DNA of 64,000 bases from Streptomyces sp. DSM 110735 (GTDB lineage: Bacteria; Actinomycetota; Actinomycetes; Streptomycetales; Streptomycetaceae): contig NZ_JACYHF010000003.1 in NCBI RefSeq assembly GCF_016482685.1, forward strand, positions 496,001 through 560,000, given 5' to 3'. Under the pieces are notes generated by a model that saw nothing but the letters and a program-made list of their open reading frames with translations, had not been told where the DNA came from and did not search any database. Numbering within the stretch: position 1 is the stretch's first letter; each line of letters opens with the position of its first letter. A program made the position numbers and the translations under genes. Below are positions 1 to 8,758 of the stretch, piece by piece.

Positions 1-2
1 CG

Positions 3-125
3 GTCGAGGGCGGGCGTGGGGCGTATGTGTCCTTCGCGGTGCCGGACCGGCCCGAGTTGGCGGCGCTCATCGAGCGGGCGGCGGGCCGGGCGGCGGAACT
101 GTGGGGCGCGCACCAGGGGCTGTGA
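3..125 (+). CDS. 3' end of an unrecognised gene (partial)
   Basis: An open frame enters from the left edge and ends at TGA 123-125. The visible 40 residues end in an Ala/Arg-rich helix-like tail (PELAALIERAAGRAAELWG). No family can be named from this fragment. It faces the TauE/SafE gene tail to tail, about 43 bp away. Confidence 0.45.
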   Translation, partial: VEGGRGAYVSFAVPDRPELAALIERAAGRAAELWGAHQGL

Positions 126-168
126 CGGCTGGGGCGCGCCCTGCGCGGCTTGGTGACGCGGGTTCGTT

Positions 169-1047
169 CTAGCTCAGCAGGAGTTCCAGCGCGCCCACGA
201 TGGTCGCCGCGACAACCAGTCGGTCGAATAGTTGCTGGTTGATTCGGTTCACAGCCCATTTGCCGATGAACGCGCCGGGTACGACGAACACCAGGAGTGC
301 GGCGTCAAGCAGCAGCGAGCGGCCGTCGATCAGTCCGAGCGCCGCGCTGAACGGCACCTTCGACACGTTGACGATCAGGAAGAAGAACGCCGAGGTGCCC
401 AGGAAGCCGAGCTTGCGGAAGCCCGCCGAGAGGAGATACATCGACATCACCGGACCGCCCGCGTTGGCGACCATGGTGGTGAACCCGCCGAGCACGCCGT
501 AGGCACCGGCGGCGGTCCGTCCGGCGCGGGTGGAGACCGCCGATCTGTCGGTCCCCGCCTCGCCGTCCACGGACCCGCCGCCTGCGGACCCGCCGTCCGC
601 CGCCCCTTCGGCTCCCGCCTCGCCGTCCCCCGCACCCCCCGGCTCAGACCCCGACTTCGGCTGCCCCGCCGCCCGTCGCCGCCACAGCGTGATGCCCGTC
701 ATCAGCAGCAGGATCGCGCCGATGGAGGTGCGGACGATGCCGTCCCCGGCGCGGACCAGGAACAGCGTGCCGAGCACGACGCCGACCCCCACCGCCGGGA
801 ACAGCCGCCACAGCGTGGGCCAGTGGGCGTGTCGCCGGTAGGTGAGGACGGCGAGGATGTCGCCCGCGATCAGCAGGGGCAGCAGTACGCCGGTGGAGGC
901 GCGGGCGGGGAGTACGGCGGCGAAGACGGCGAGGCTGACCGTGTTGGCCCCGCTCACCGCGGTCTTGGAGAAGCCGACCAGAAGGGCGGCGAGGGCCAGG
1001 GCGGCGAACTCCCAGCCGGATATGTGCCAGAGCGTCATCATGTTCAT
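169..1047 (-). CDS. TauE/SafE family sulfite exporter-like membrane protein
   Basis: This is a predicted inner-membrane transporter of the TauE/SafE family, usually linked to export of sulfite or organosulfur anions; the substrate is unknown here. About eight hydrophobic segments are visible, starting with FAALALAALLVGFSKTAVSG, whose G-F-(S/T)-K pattern marks the first half of the family repeat; the second half begins near GVLGGFTTMVANAGG. A Gly/Ala/Asp-rich insert of about 50 residues separates the halves and is probably a cytoplasmic loop. I chose the Met at 1047 because the hydrophobic core begins shortly after it; the open frame extends 36 residues upstream in low-quality Arg/Pro-rich sequence. 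Length is 292 residues. Confidence 0.85.
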   Translation of the reverse strand: MNMMTLWHISGWEFAALALAALLVGFSKTAVSGANTVSLAVFAAVLPARASTGVLLPLLIAGDILAVLTYRRHAHWPTLWRLFPAVGVGVVLGTLFLVRAGDGIVRTSIGAILLLMTGITLWRRRAAGQPKSGSEPGGAGDGEAGAEGAADGGSAGGGSVDGEAGTDRSAVSTRAGRTAAGAYGVLGGFTTMVANAGGPVMSMYLLSAGFRKLGFLGTSAFFFLIVNVSKVPFSAALGLIDGRSLLLDAALLVFVVPGAFIGKWAVNRINQQLFDRLVVAATIVGALELLLS

Positions 1048-1151
1048 GCGGAGACCGATGCTATGCGCACGCATCCGGCGTCTCACAGGCCGTCCGACCT
1101 GCGGACTCCCCGGGTGCGGGTGGGCGCCCGCGCGACGGACGCCCCCGGGGC

Positions 1152-1745
1152 TCATGGGCGCAGGTGATCCATGAGTCCGTCGGGAACCGGGTAAGGGCGT
1201 TCGGGCGGAAGAAGTCGCCGGGCGGCGTCCAGGTCGCCGCCCCGGACATGCCCGTGGATCTCATGCGCGAGGGCAGTGGTGTCGGTGATGGAAACCGTCC
1301 ACTCGTCCGCGTAGCGGTGTGCGGCTTCGCCGACGAGGCCGAGTTGCAGCGCACGGTGGGGAAGGGACCGCAGCCGCACATCGCGCTCGGGATCCCACTG
1401 GACGCGCGCCGGGGCTCGCTTCAACTGCCGCTTCCAGGCTGCCCGGTCGGAGTGCAGTCCGCGCTCGTAGTGGGACAGGCATGCTCGCCTCAGCGCCCAT
1501 TCGAAGCCTTCGCGGGTGATCTCGACCGCGAGAACGGTCTCCTGTCCATCCTTGGCTCCCCATCCGCAGCGATACATCATCCAGAGGAAGGACGGCTTGA
1601 TCCACGTCATACGGTCACGCTGCCAGGCGGGCGGAAAACGGCCCTCTCGCGCCGCGGGGAGGCCGAGCGTTGGCGTGTACGCCTGGTAGACGACGACGGT
1701 GGAGTCGGTGTAGCGGGCGCGGATCTGGTGCTGGGGTTCTGCCAC
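1152..1745 (-). CDS. DUF4291 domain-containing protein
   Basis: This 197-residue protein matches the DUF4291 family, widespread but of unknown function. The match rests on the N-terminal IRARYTDSTVVVYQAYTP, the central RMTWIKPSFLWMMYRCGWG and the later VQWDPERDVR. It looks soluble, with no signal peptide or membrane helix. The GTG at 1745 puts the family's usual start just ahead of the AEPQHQIRA motif. The frame stays open further upstream but there shows Arg/Pro-rich, non-conserved sequence, so I did not extend it. It reads toward the TauE/SafE gene in the same direction. Confidence 0.75.
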   Translation of the reverse strand: MAEPQHQIRARYTDSTVVVYQAYTPTLGLPAAREGRFPPAWQRDRMTWIKPSFLWMMYRCGWGAKDGQETVLAVEITREGFEWALRRACLSHYERGLHSDRAAWKRQLKRAPARVQWDPERDVRLRSLPHRALQLGLVGEAAHRYADEWTVSITDTTALAHEIHGHVRGGDLDAARRLLPPERPYPVPDGLMDHLRP

Positions 1746-1863
1746 GGTGACAGCGTGGGGACACCGTTGGACGCGCGCCAGTGAATTACCTGGGCGCCGG
1801 GTTGCCGAGCCACACCGGCTCGCGGTCGGCGGAGACGCGCCCACCGAGCCCCGCCCCGCCGCC

Positions 1864-3051
1864 CTACCCCCGCTCCACCAGCACCGCACTCCCCTGCCCC
1901 ACCCCCACGCACATCGTCGCCAGCCCCCGCGCCGAGTCCTCTCGTCGCATCCGGTGGAGCAGTGTCGTGAGGATGCGGGCGCCCGAGCAGCCGAGGGGGT
2001 GGCCGAGGGCGATCGCGCCGCCGGTCGGGTTGACCAGGTCGGGGTCGATGCCGAGTTGGTCGACGCAGGCGAGGGCCTGGGCGGCGAAAGCCTCGTTGAA
2101 CTCGGCCGAGGTCACGTCGGAGACGGACCAGCCGACGCGGGCGAGGGCCTTGCGGGTGGCGGGGACCGGGCCGATGCCCATCACGTCGGGGTGGACGCCC
2201 GCGGAGGCTCCGGCGACGTAGCGGCCGAGGGATTCGAGGTTCAGGTCGTTCAGTGCCTCCTCGCTGACCAGGAGGAGTCCCGCCGCGCCGTCGTTCATCG
2301 GGGAGGCGTTGCCCGCGGTGACCGTGCCGTCCGCGCGGAAGACCGGCTTCAGGCGGCTCAGTTTCTCCAGGGAGGTGTCCTCGCGGACGCACTCGTCGCG
2401 CTCGACCATGACGCCGTCCGGCCGCTCCACGGGCAGGAGTTCGTCGTCGAAGTGGCCGTTCTTCCGTGCCACCGCGGCGAGTTGATGGCTGCGCAGCGCG
2501 AACTCGTCCTGTCGCTCACGGGAGATGCCGTACCGCCGCGCGACCTCCTCCGCGGTCTCGCCCATGGAGAGCACGCCGTGGAGGTCCTTCATGGCGGGGT
2601 TGACCAGGCGCCAGCCGAGCCGGGTGTCGTACGTCTCGATGCGGTGCGGGAGTGCCTCGTCGGGGCGGGGCAGGACGAAGGGGGCGCGGCTCATGGACTC
2701 GGAGCCGCCCGCGATCACGATGTCCGCCTCGCCGGAGGCGATGGTGCGGGCGGCGGCGGTGACGGCTTCGAGACCGGAGGCGCAGAGCCGGTTGACGGTG
2801 GCGCCGGGCACGGTGTCGGGCAGACCCGCGAGGAGGGCGGCCATGCGGGCGACGTTGCGGTTGTCCTCGCCGGACTGGTTGGCGGCGCCCCAGTACACGT
2901 CGTCGATCCTGGCCGGGTCGAGGGCGGGCGCGTCGGCCACCAGGCGACGGATCACGGTCGCCGCGAGGTCGTCGGGCCGGATGCCGGAGAGGGCGCCGCG
3001 CAGCTTGCCGATGGGGGTGCGGCGGGCGGCCGCGAAGTGGACGGGACGCAC
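1864..3051 (-). CDS. acetyl-CoA C-acyltransferase (thiolase)
   Basis: This is a 395-residue type II thiolase, which cleaves 3-oxoacyl-CoA with CoA or condenses acyl-CoAs in the cytoplasm. The nucleophilic Cys is about residue 90 in [11 protein letters not shown]; the NEAFAAQ motif and the C-terminal [10 protein letters not shown] (His and Cys of the active site) are intact. The N-terminal [16 protein letters not shown] is typical of the FadA/PcaF group. Beta-ketoadipyl-CoA thiolase is possible, but no other catechol-pathway gene is near. The GTG at 3051 is preceded by AGGAG at about 9 bases, which decides the start over the longer open frame. It diverges from the alpha/beta hydrolase across an unusually AT-rich spacer. 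Confidence 0.92.
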   Translation of the reverse strand: MRPVHFAAARRTPIGKLRGALSGIRPDDLAATVIRRLVADAPALDPARIDDVYWGAANQSGEDNRNVARMAALLAGLPDTVPGATVNRLCASGLEAVTAAARTIASGEADIVIAGGSESMSRAPFVLPRPDEALPHRIETYDTRLGWRLVNPAMKDLHGVLSMGETAEEVARRYGISRERQDEFALRSHQLAAVARKNGHFDDELLPVERPDGVMVERDECVREDTSLEKLSRLKPVFRADGTVTAGNASPMNDGAAGLLLVSEEALNDLNLESLGRYVAGASAGVHPDVMGIGPVPATRKALARVGWSVSDVTSAEFNEAFAAQALACVDQLGIDPDLVNPTGGAIALGHPLGCSGARILTTLLHRMRREDSARGLATMCVGVGQGSAVLVERG

Positions 3052-3180
3052 GACGGGGACTCCTGATCTAAGACCGGTCCACGGAACCGAAGGCGACCCC
3101 CGACACCCGGCACCGGACACCTGACACCCGCCACCGGACGCCGCGAACCCCCACGGACCCACCTGACCGAGGGACGACAA

Positions 3181-3274
3181 CCCTTAATTAACACTGCTAG
3201 TTTTGGACTATAGACCGCACACCCACAGCGTGGAAGGATCCTCTCCGACCTTCCCCGATGCCGCAGGAGGAGAC
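3181..3274. promoter_or_regulatory. AT-rich divergent promoter region
   Basis: The gap between the thiolase and the hydrolase contains an AT-rich run at about 3181-3212, including TTAATTAA and TTTTGGACTATAG. This stands out in a genome near 72 percent GC and probably carries promoters for one or both genes. The right end holds the AGGAGGAGA ribosome site for the hydrolase (about 3264-3273). No clear repressor palindrome was assigned. Confidence 0.4.
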
Positions 3275-4125
3275 ATGCCCCCCACGCCCCGCGCCCAGGA
3301 GCAGTCCCTCACCGGCACCCACGGCACCGTCGCCCTGCGCGTGTGGCCGAACCCGCAGCCGCGCCTGCTCGTCCTGCTCGCGCACGGGTACGGCGAGCAC
3401 ACGGGCCGGTACGACGAACTCGCGGACGTCCTCGTCGCCCACGGCGCGGTCGTCTACGCCCCCGACCACGTCGGCCACGGCAGGTCGGACGGCGAGCGCG
3501 TGCTGGTCGAGGACTTCGAGGACGTCGTCACGGACGTGCACCGCGTCGCCGAACTCGCCCGCGCCGAGCATCCCGGGCTGCCGCTGGTCCTGATCGGCCA
3601 CTCCATGGGCGGCATGATCGCCGCCCGGTACGCGCAGCGGTACGGCGGTGAACTCGCGGCGCTGGTCCTGTCCGGACCCGTGATCAACCGGTGGGAGCAG
3701 CCCCTGCGGCTGCTCGCGTACGACGAGATCCCGGACACGCCGATCGACACGTCGACGCTGTCCCGCGAGCCCGCCGTCGGCACCGTGTACGCCGCCGACC
3801 CGCTGGTCTGGCACGGTCCGATGAAGCGGCCCACGCTCCAGGCGATCGCCGGGATGCTGGAGACCGTGACCAAGGGCGGCGACATCGGCGCGCTGCCGCT
3901 GCTGTGGCTGCACGGCGAGGACGACCGGCTCGTACCGCTGCCCGACAGCCGCCCCGGCGTGGAGCGGCTGAGCGGCGGACGGCTGACCGAACGGATCTAC
4001 CCGGCGCGCGGCACGAGGTGTTCAACGAGACCAACAGGGCGGAGGTCTTCGCCGACGTGCTCCGCTTCCTCGACGAGGTGCTCCCCGCCGCCGGACCGGA
4101 AGCCGGGTCACCTCGGGAGGGGTGA
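3275..4125 (+). pseudogene. alpha/beta hydrolase (monoacylglycerol lipase-like), frameshifted
   Basis: This looks like a lysophospholipase/monoacylglycerol lipase of about 283 residues. The nucleophile elbow GHSMGG, the oxyanion region LAHGYGEHTGRYDE and the acid in LHGEDDRLVPL lie in the first frame. The last 40 or so residues, with the catalytic His in GARHEVFNETNRAEVF, lie in another frame. The shift falls near 4005-4012, where CCGGCGCGC appears one G short of the expected CCGGGCGCGC. Without correction the product loses its catalytic His and runs on into unrelated sequence to about 4396. The start ATG at 3275 has a perfect AGGAGG upstream. It is either a true pseudogene or a one-base sequencing error in a GC run; I lean toward error because both halves are well conserved. 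Confidence 0.8.
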
Positions 4126-4202
4126 CCCTCGCGTCCGCAAAGGCGCCGGTGTCAGGAAAGACGCCGGTTCAGGAAACGCGCCGCGTCACGAAAGGCTCCC
4201 CG

Positions 4203-5102
4203 TCAGGAGAGGTCCCCGTCCCGCCCCGCCTGCCCCGCCCGCCCCAGTGGAACGCCAAGCACCCGCGCGATCGTCCGCAGCACCCCGTTGTCGTTGTTGG
4301 ACGGCGCCGTGTGCCGGGCCCGCCGCGCGACCTCCGGGTGGGCGTTGGCCATGGCGAAGGACCACTCGGCGGCGTCCAACATCTCCAGGTCGTTGAGGTA
4401 GTCCCCGAAGACCATGGTCTGCGCGGGCGTGATGCCCAGCTCGCGCTGGAGTCCGCGCAGCGCGGCACCCTTGTTGGCGGTGCGGTTCATGACGTCGACC
4501 CAGTGCTCGCCGGAGACGACGACCTGGTGGGTGTCCGCGAAACCGGTCAGTGCCGGGGCGACACCGTGCTCGGCCGAGCCGAAGTCGAAGAGCGCGACCT
4601 TGATCACCTCGTCCTCGACGGCGGTCAGGTCGGAAACGACGCGGTGCTCGACGTAGTACTTGCGGACCTCGGCGAGGAACGGCTCGTCCGTGCGCTCGAC
4701 GTACGCGGCGCGCTTGCCGCAGACGACGGCACCGGTGTCCACGCCCTCGGCGACCAGCCGCCGTGCCGTACGGGCCAGCTCCGCCGCCACCGACCGCTCC
4801 AGCGGGTCGGAGCTGAGTTCCACGCCGTCGCGGACCACATAGGTGCCGTTCTCCGCGATGAACACCATGCCCTCGGAGACCTCCGCGAACTCCTTGGCCA
4901 GGGTGGCGTACTGGCGCCCGCTCGCGGGGCTGAACAGCACGCCCCGGTCGCGGAGTTCGGCGAGGAGGTCCCACATGCCCGCGGGCATCGCCTTGTCGTC
5001 GTCCAGCAGGGTGCCGTCCATGTCGGTGACGATCAGGCGTATGTCGGCCGGGCCCGTGGGCAGGTCGGGGGCGGTGGTCAGGGACGCGGGCGTGGCGGTC
5101 AT
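4203..5102 (-). CDS. HAD-superfamily (Cof-type) phosphatase
   Basis: This is a 299-residue Cof-type HAD hydrolase, probably a sugar-phosphate or nucleotide phosphatase in the cytoplasm. Motif I is VTDMDGTLLDDD near residue 25 (nucleophile Asp and acid Asp), motif II includes the Ser of SPASGRQY, the Lys is in NKGAAL, and motif IV is VFGDYLNDLEML. The MAANAHPEVAR-like segment and the closing NDNGVLRTI match Cof proteins. I use the ATG at 5102 with GAAGGA before it; an upstream in-frame ATG at 5147 lies inside the tandem repeat and would add a Lys/Arg-rich leader. The substrate cannot be predicted. Confidence 0.9.
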   Translation of the reverse strand: MTATPASLTTAPDLPTGPADIRLIVTDMDGTLLDDDKAMPAGMWDLLAELRDRGVLFSPASGRQYATLAKEFAEVSEGMVFIAENGTYVVRDGVELSSDPLERSVAAELARTARRLVAEGVDTGAVVCGKRAAYVERTDEPFLAEVRKYYVEHRVVSDLTAVEDEVIKVALFDFGSAEHGVAPALTGFADTHQVVVSGEHWVDVMNRTANKGAALRGLQRELGITPAQTMVFGDYLNDLEMLDAAEWSFAMANAHPEVARRARHTAPSNNDNGVLRTIARVLGVPLGRAGQAGRDGDLS

Positions 5103-5136
5103 GTCCTTCTTCCGGGTCGGGGCGCGAACCCTCCCA

Positions 5137-5229
5137 GTGTCCTTCATGCCGCCGGAGGCACCGGAACGTGTCCTTCATGCCGCCGAAGAACCCCGGAACG
5201 TGCCCTTCATGCCCCGGAGGCACCGGAAC
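5137..5229. repeat. three imperfect 30-32 bp tandem repeats
   Basis: Three adjacent copies occupy 5137-5167, 5168-5199 and 5200-5229. Each starts GTGTCCTTCATGCC (GTGCCC in the third) and ends CCGGAAC. They lie between the HAD phosphatase start and the methyltransferase, so they may cover the phosphatase promoter. Small differences and length changes between copies suggest an old duplication. Confidence 0.75.
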
Positions 5230-5327
5230 CCCATTCCCGGGACACCGCGCCCCCCGACCCCGCACAATGACGCCAGGCAGCGTGATCACGAAGCGGCACC
5301 GGCCGCACACACGAAGGGGCGCCAGCG

Positions 5328-6137
5328 GTGGGCGGACAGGACACGGGCACGACGGCGGGCCGGCTGGACACCTCCGTCGCGCACAACGCGCGGGTGTGGA
5401 ACTACTGGATCGGCGGCAAGGACCACTACGAGGTGGACCAGGCGGTCGGCGAGCACGTCGCCGGGATGTTCCCGGTGATCCGCGACGTGGCCCGCGCGGA
5501 CCGGGACTTCCTCGGGCGGGCGGTGCGCTACCTCGCCGCCGAGCGTGGGATACGCCAGTTCCTGGACGTGGGCACCGGGCTGCCCACGGTGGACAACACC
5601 CACGAGATCGCGCAGTCGGTCGCGCCCGAGTCGCGGATCGTCTACGTCGACAACGACCCGATCGTCCTCGCGCACGCCCGCTCGCTGCTCACCAGCTCCC
5701 CCGAGGGCGTGACGGACTACATCGACGCCGACGTGCGCGACCCGGAGACCATCGTGGCGCGGGCGGCGGAGACGCTCGACCTGAAGCGCCCGGTCGCGGT
5801 GATGATGCTGGGCATCCTGAACTTCGTCCTGGACGACGAGGCTGCCCGTGACGTCGTGCGCCGGATCATGGCGGCAGTCCCCTCCGGCAGCTTCCTGGTG
5901 CTGACCCACCCGACGTACGACGGCGACGTGGGCGGCGAGGGGAACGTGGCCGCGATGGAGTTCTGGAACGCCAACGCCACCCCGCCCATCACCGCGCGCG
6001 ACCGCGCCGACATCGCCGGGTTCCTGGACGGTCTGGAGCTGGTCGAGCCGGGTCTGGTGCCCTGCTCGCGGTGGGGAGCCGGGTCCGACGCGGCCGCCGT
6101 CGTACCGCAGTACGGCGCGGTGGCCGTGAAACCCTGA
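5328..6137 (+). CDS. PF04672 (DUF574) SAM-dependent methyltransferase, copy 1
   Basis: This 269-residue protein belongs to the actinomycete S-adenosylmethionine methyltransferase family PF04672, whose substrate is unknown. The family signature RVWNYWIGGKDHYEVD is near residue 22, the SAM motif LDVGTGLPT near 82, the acidic VYVDNDP near 105, and the LGILNFVLDD segment near 165. It ends with the family's EPGLVPCSRW region. The GTG at 5328 follows GAAGGGG at a suitable distance. It is the first of three family members in this window and the only one not beside regulator genes; the next gene starts 38 bp downstream on the same strand. Confidence 0.9.
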   Translation: MGGQDTGTTAGRLDTSVAHNARVWNYWIGGKDHYEVDQAVGEHVAGMFPVIRDVARADRDFLGRAVRYLAAERGIRQFLDVGTGLPTVDNTHEIAQSVAPESRIVYVDNDPIVLAHARSLLTSSPEGVTDYIDADVRDPETIVARAAETLDLKRPVAVMMLGILNFVLDDEAARDVVRRIMAAVPSGSFLVLTHPTYDGDVGGEGNVAAMEFWNANATPPITARDRADIAGFLDGLELVEPGLVPCSRWGAGSDAAAVVPQYGAVAVKP

Positions 6138-6175
6138 GCGCGACCACGCGGGAGCCCGACCGTCGAGGAGTACCC

Positions 6176-7579
6176 ATGGCCACCCTTGCCGACCCCGTGC
6201 CCGGCGGACGCCCCGGTGAGACACGGCGGGCCACCGCCCTGGCCGCCGAGCTGACCGCGCGGGGCGTCCACGGGATCGTCCTCGCGTACGTGGACACGGC
6301 GGGCGTCGGGCGGGTCAAGACGATCCCGCCCGCGCGGCTGGCGGCGGCGGTGACGCGGGGCGTGGGGATGTCGCCGGTCTTCGACACGTTCCTGTCCGAC
6401 GACTCGATCGTCACCACCGACGTGCTCGGCTCCCCCGACGGCGACCTGCGGCTCTTCCCCGATCTCGACGAGCTGACCGTCCTCGCCGGGCAGCCCGGCT
6501 GGGCGTGGGCGCCGGTGGACCGGATCACCCAGGAGGGCGCACCGCACCCGGGGTGCTCGCGGACCTTCCTGCGCCGGATCGTCACGGAGGCAGCCGAGCG
6601 GTACGGGCTGACCTTTCAGGCGGCGGTGGAGATCGAGTGGACGGCGGGTCTGGACTCGGCGCCCGCCGGGGAGTTCGTACCGGCGGTGTCCGGACCGGCG
6701 TACGGCGCGATCCGGCAGGTCGAGCTGGGCGACATGGGCGCCGGGCTGCTGGCGGCGCTCGCGGCGCAGGGCGTGGACGTGGAGCAGTTCCATCCCGAGT
6801 ACGCGCCCGGGCAGTTCGAGCTGTCGGTGGGGGCGCTCGACCCGGTGGCGGCGGCCGACCGGAGCGTGCTGGTGCGGCAGACGATCCGGGCGGTCGCCCG
6901 TCGGCACGGTCTACGCGTGTCCTTCGCCCCGGCCGTGGTCGCGGACGGCGTCGGCAACGGCGGCCACCTCCATCTCTCCTGCCACCGCGCCGGGGTGAAC
7001 CTGCACGCGGGCGGCGAGGGACGGTACGGCATGACGGCGGGTGCGGAGTCCTTCGTCGCCGGGGTGCTGGCCCGTCTGCCCGCGCTGACGGCGGTGACCG
7101 CGCCGAGCCCGGCCAGTCGTCTCCGTCTGAAGCCGTCCCGGTGGGCGGGGGTGTTCACCGCCTGGGGCCGGGAGACCCGTGAGGCGGCGCTGCGGATCGT
7201 CACCGGCACGGCGGGGCACGCCGCCGAGAGCGCCAACCTGGAGATCAAGCCCGTCGACCTCGCCGCCAATCCCTACCTCGCCCTCGGCTGCGTGATCGCC
7301 GCCGGAATCGACGGCGTCGCCGCCGCGCTGCCCCTCCCGCAGGAGATCACCGGCGATCCGGCGCGGTACGACGCAGAGGAGGCGGCAGCGCTCGGGGTGG
7401 GGCGGCTCCCGGAGTCGCTGCCGGAGGCTGTCGAGGCGTTCCGCGCGGACCGGGTGCTGCGCTCGGCTCTCGGCCCGGTCCTCGCGGACGCGGTGACCGC
7501 CGTACGGCTCGGGGAGGCGGCAGCCGTAGAGGGTCTGGACGACGCCGGGGTGGCCGCCGCGTGCCGCTGGAGGTACTGA
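6176..7579 (+). CDS. glutamine synthetase family protein (gamma-glutamyl ligase)
   Basis: This is a 467-residue glutamine-synthetase-fold enzyme. Such paralogues often join glutamate to amines other than ammonia (polyamines, ethanolamine, anilines). An N-terminal beta-grasp part (IVLAYVDTAGVGRVKTIP) precedes the catalytic part with VEIEW, HPEYAPGQFELS, NGGHLHLSC and ESANLEIKPVDLAANPYLALG. It is not a standard GlnA: the usual nucleotide-loop and adenylylation sequences are not recognisable. GAGGAG stands 5 bases before the ATG at 6176. The amidohydrolase starts 2 bp downstream, so the two are probably co-translated, echoing the amidohydrolase-GS fusion of fungal FluG. Confidence 0.88.
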   Translation: MATLADPVPGGRPGETRRATALAAELTARGVHGIVLAYVDTAGVGRVKTIPPARLAAAVTRGVGMSPVFDTFLSDDSIVTTDVLGSPDGDLRLFPDLDELTVLAGQPGWAWAPVDRITQEGAPHPGCSRTFLRRIVTEAAERYGLTFQAAVEIEWTAGLDSAPAGEFVPAVSGPAYGAIRQVELGDMGAGLLAALAAQGVDVEQFHPEYAPGQFELSVGALDPVAAADRSVLVRQTIRAVARRHGLRVSFAPAVVADGVGNGGHLHLSCHRAGVNLHAGGEGRYGMTAGAESFVAGVLARLPALTAVTAPSPASRLRLKPSRWAGVFTAWGRETREAALRIVTGTAGHAAESANLEIKPVDLAANPYLALGCVIAAGIDGVAAALPLPQEITGDPARYDAEEAAALGVGRLPESLPEAVEAFRADRVLRSALGPVLADAVTAVRLGEAAAVEGLDDAGVAAACRWRY

Positions 7580-7581
7580 CG

Positions 7582-8751
7582 ATGACCGCACCCGGGTCGC
7601 TCCAACAGGCGCTGTCCGAGCTGCCGTTGGTGGACCACCACTGCCACGCCGCCTCCACCGCCGACCTCACGCGGTCCGAGTTCGAGTCGCTCATCACCGA
7701 GGGCGAGGCGTGGCCCGGGATCTCGCCGTTCGACAGCCCGGTCGGCATCGCGGTACGCCGCCACTGCGCACCCCTCCTCGACTTGCACCGGCATGCCCCG
7801 CCCGAGGAATATCTGGCCCGGCGTGCGGAGTTGGGCGCGGACGAGGTCAACCGCCGCTTTCTGACCGCCTCCGGCGCCGAGGCGTTCTGCGTGGACACCG
7901 GTTTCGCCCCGGGCCCGGGCACCTCCCCCGCCGAACTGGCGGCAGCGGCAGGCGCCTTGGCCTACGAGGTCGTACGGCTCGAACGGGTCGCGGAGGAGGT
8001 GGCCGCGCGGGGTGTGGAGCCGGACGGGTACGCGGAGGCGTTCCGGGCGGCGGCCGGGGAGGCGGTACGGCGGCCCGGGGTGGTGGCGGTCAAGTCGGTG
8101 GCGGCGTACCGCACCGGCTTCGCCCTGGACCCGCACCCGCCCACCGGCGCCGAGGTGACACGTGCCGCCCGGGAGTGGCTCGCGCGCGGCGGACGGCTGA
8201 ACGACCCCGTGCTGGTACGGCAGTTGCTGTGGACCGCCGTGGACCTCGGGCTGCCGCTCCAACTGCACACCGGGTTCGGCGACGCCGATGTGACCCTGCA
8301 CCGCGCGGACCCCGCGCTGCTCACGGACTGGCTGCGGCTGACAGCGGGCACGATTCCCGTGGTGCTGCTGCACTGCTGGCCGTATCACCGCCAAGCCGCC
8401 TATCTGGCAGCGGTGTTCGAGCAGGTGTACCTGGATGTCGGACTCGCGCTGCACTACGCGGGACCGGCCCGCTCGCGCGTGATCCTGGAGGAGGCGCTGG
8501 AGATCACCCCGTTCCGCAAAATGCTGTACAGCTCCGACGCCTGCGGAGTGGCCGAATTCCATCACCTGGGCGCGCTGTGTTTCCGGCGCGGACTGGCCGA
8601 CCTGCTCCAATCCCGCGTCGACGCCGACGAGTTGAGGCTGTCGGACGCGCTGCGCATCGCCTCCTGGACGGGCCGCGACAACGCCCGCCGCCTGTACGAA
8701 CTGCCCGAGCCCGCCCGCGATCCCGGCGGGCGCCCCACCCGGAAAGTATGA
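7582..8751 (+). CDS. amidohydrolase (FluG/nodulin-6 type metal-dependent hydrolase)
   Basis: This 389-residue TIM-barrel amidohydrolase has the metal-binding HxH as VDHHCHA near residue 20, a Lys candidate for carbamylation in AVKSVAAYRTG, a His in LQLHTGFGD, a second in LLHCWPY and the Asp in LYSSDACG. The family is the N-terminal half of FluG-type proteins. The ATG at 7582 has GGAGG 8 bases upstream, which lies in the last codons of the synthetase gene; a GTG at 7561 overlaps that gene and is less likely. Together the pair suggests gamma-glutamylation of an amine followed by hydrolysis of an amide or lactone. The substrate is unknown. Confidence 0.85.
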   Translation: MTAPGSLQQALSELPLVDHHCHAASTADLTRSEFESLITEGEAWPGISPFDSPVGIAVRRHCAPLLDLHRHAPPEEYLARRAELGADEVNRRFLTASGAEAFCVDTGFAPGPGTSPAELAAAAGALAYEVVRLERVAEEVAARGVEPDGYAEAFRAAAGEAVRRPGVVAVKSVAAYRTGFALDPHPPTGAEVTRAAREWLARGGRLNDPVLVRQLLWTAVDLGLPLQLHTGFGDADVTLHRADPALLTDWLRLTAGTIPVVLLHCWPYHRQAAYLAAVFEQVYLDVGLALHYAGPARSRVILEEALEITPFRKMLYSSDACGVAEFHHLGALCFRRGLADLLQSRVDADELRLSDALRIASWTGRDNARRLYELPEPARDPGGRPTRKV

Positions 8752-8758
8752 TCAAGCA

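Noticed and set aside
1746..1889. A longer DUF4291 protein starting at 1889
   Set aside because: The added residues are Arg/Ser/Gly-rich and not part of the family.
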